From NCBI GenBank assembly GCA_963682175.1, contig OY821792.1:30998652-31062651 (forward strand): a stretch of DNA of 64,000 nucleotides, given 5' to 3'. This document shows positions 62,641 to 64,000 of this stretch, one piece after another. The notes below the pieces were generated by a model. That model saw only the letters and a list, made by a program, of their open reading frames with translations. It ran no database searches and had not been told where the DNA came from. Made by a program: the position numbers and the translations under genes. Position 1 is the first letter of the stretch, and every line of letters begins with the position of its first letter. Origin of the DNA: Triglochin maritima. Lineage: Eukaryota > Streptophyta > Magnoliopsida > Alismatales > Juncaginaceae.

Positions 62641-63104
62641 TTTTGGTCGATCGTTTGAGCGCAGAATTGAATCATGATCCTAGAGAAGTGTCAACTCTGT
62701 CCACGGAAACCCGTGTCCTCGCTTGGAGTGTGAGCCGGGAGGTAACGGTGGGTACGTTGCGCGTGCCTGCCCAGGGACCGCCGTGTGAAAGAGTGTGGAT
62801 ACTTGGGACGTGTCGTCTCTGTATTATAGAAGGTGACGTAGTTTGTATATTGTTCTTTCCTTAGAGTAGCAGCTTGAGGGATTACGGATCCCATTGCTTT
62901 TAGCGGGCACGCAACTGTCGTTGGGTGAAGTGACTACCAGCATGGATGGCTACGGAGGTCGTTGCTCTGCTTTTATAGCGGCGGAGTTGGTGTCTGCACG
63001 TAGAGCTCGATGACCACGCGGACTTCAGTTCGGATATGTCGATTGTCTAGCCCTCCGTGTGGCGCATATGTTCGACTAACCTTGATAGGCGGTGATTGCA
63101 CGTG

Positions 63105-63580
63105 CCCGTCTGCCCTGTGTGGCGACGGGATGGCCCCTGTGCGGCTTGTGTGGCAGCAGAGATGATCGCGCGTGACCTGTGTGGTTGCAGCGATGGACTA
63201 CCGATGATGTTTTCCTGCAGGTAGCTCGAGTGGGCACCTATCGAGTGAGATACCGTGCGGTCTGTGTGGTGCTGGTGATGGACCGACCTGAGCGACGACT
63301 CTGTTGGTGTGGTGGTGGACCACGATGTTTTCAAATATGATTCTACCTACGCGGAAGTGTGAACGCCTCCTCGCTGATCCCTTGACTTGTGTAGTCGCGT
63401 GTGGGGATGTGTTGCGTACTGTCCGTTAGACCGTATGTACCTACAGTAGGTCTCCACGGAGACCCGATGTTTGGATCGTGCGGCCTGTGTGGCGACGACG
63501 ATGTTGTGGACCGTGCAGCCTGTGTGGCGGCGGCGATGCTGTGAACCGTTGGGCCTGTGTGGCAGCGGGAACGATTGCAG
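63105..63580 (+). repeat. CCTGTGTGGC minisatellite in LTR C
   Basis: About seven degenerate units with core CCTGTGTGG-GGC-GCGATG at 35-130 bp spacing, in the position where LTR A has its GTTGGGTGAAAAAG array. Confidence 0.75.
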
Positions 63581-64000
63581 GACGGATGTCCGGTTTTGCC
63601 CTGTGTGGGAATGTTGTTTTATTTCTTTCTATTTATGTCATGCTATACTAGCATGATATGGCATATAGGTGAGCTTGTCATACGGGGTTTCCTTATGGAA
63701 TCTCAGGCATTGTTGTTATGTTTATTTTCAGGATCACGTTAGGTTCTGGCGGGTGGTAACCGAGGGAGATTGCACTTTGGGACTTGATCATGTCGTCTGC
63801 CTATTTTAGGTTGTCGTGATTACATGTATTATGTATTTTGTGTTGTGATGTAATCACTTTTCTGACAAACTCTTATGTATTATGGTGCACCAGATATATT
63901 TGGGTATTCTTCGAGTAATGTCCCCACTTTTGATGATTTTTATCATTGTGTTTTCTTTGATTTTAAAAGTTTAAATTTTCCACTGTTCGAGGATGTTACA

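Larger units (their letters stand above)
59484..64000 (+). mobile_element. LTR, family 1, copy C (interrupted, reaches window edge)
   Basis: Starts TGACCCTAACC directly after the Harbinger-like element and ends GAGGATGTTACA at the last base. It aligns with copies A and B: GGTCGAAGACCTC, TTGGCTAGCGCAAGGTTG, the GGTCGACC cluster, GTCCACGGAAAC, CCAGGGACCGCCGTGTG, and CATACGGGGTTTCCTTATGG. It is split by an insert of about 2 kb at 60054. Whether it is solo or has an internal region to the right cannot be seen. No 5-bp target copy can be tested. Confidence 0.8.

Overview
The window is nuclear DNA of a flowering plant. The host genes have many GT-AG introns, chloroplast and RING-type genes of plant type are present, and the space between genes is packed with plant transposons. 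The gene order and codon use look eudicot, and the species cannot be named from the sequence. Four host genes can be read. (1) 622-2177, minus: the first four exons of a queuine tRNA-ribosyltransferase (QTRT1) that runs off the left edge. (2) 23106-32599, plus: a complete 10-exon FAM91 gene of 1005 codons. (3) 34160-47617, plus: a complete 23-exon isoamylase-3 starch-debranching gene of 758 codons. (4) 51279-52133, plus: an intronless ATL-type RING-H2 E3 ligase. I saw no tRNA, rRNA or CRISPR.

The rest is mobile DNA, much of it nested. Two solo LTRs of one family lie in opposite orientation at 3226-5302 (TSD TAAGA) and 5911-8055 (TSD GTAAT). A third copy starts at 59484 and reaches the right edge, split by a 2-kb insert. 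From 8771 to 22135 there is a Mutator-like element (MULE) with about 61-bp terminal inverted repeats and an 8-bp target duplication. It carries two convergent genes: a plant-mobile-domain (PMD) gene, and a FAR1/MULE transposase whose reading frame continues into an OTU-type cysteine protease. Inside the transposase gene sits a 7288-bp Athila-like LTR retrotransposon (12692-19979, TSD TTCGA, LTRs differing at 7 of 1168 sites). It has gag and protease but no reverse transcriptase or integrase. The transposase also has two independent 1-nt frameshifts, one of them directly after the OTU catalytic-cysteine motif. The PMD cargo gene is open over nearly all its length.

The introns of the host genes have collected small elements: a 5'-truncated LINE in FAM91, and in ISA3 a 742-bp foldback MULE-MITE able to form about 300 bp of duplex, two SINE-like copies, and a tandem array derived from its own exon 1/intron 1 boundary. 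On the right, 53292-59480 is a Tourist/Harbinger-like shell (TSD TAA). It contains a 4.7-kb MULE-like element with a ULP1-protease remnant (Kaonashi-like) and a hAT-like foldback.

The most unusual signals are the PMD + transposase-OTU MULE with matching GC-rich hairpin clusters in both first introns, the dense clusters of the palindrome CGGTCGACCG found in two LTR types, and the replacement of one minisatellite by another at the same place in three sister LTRs.
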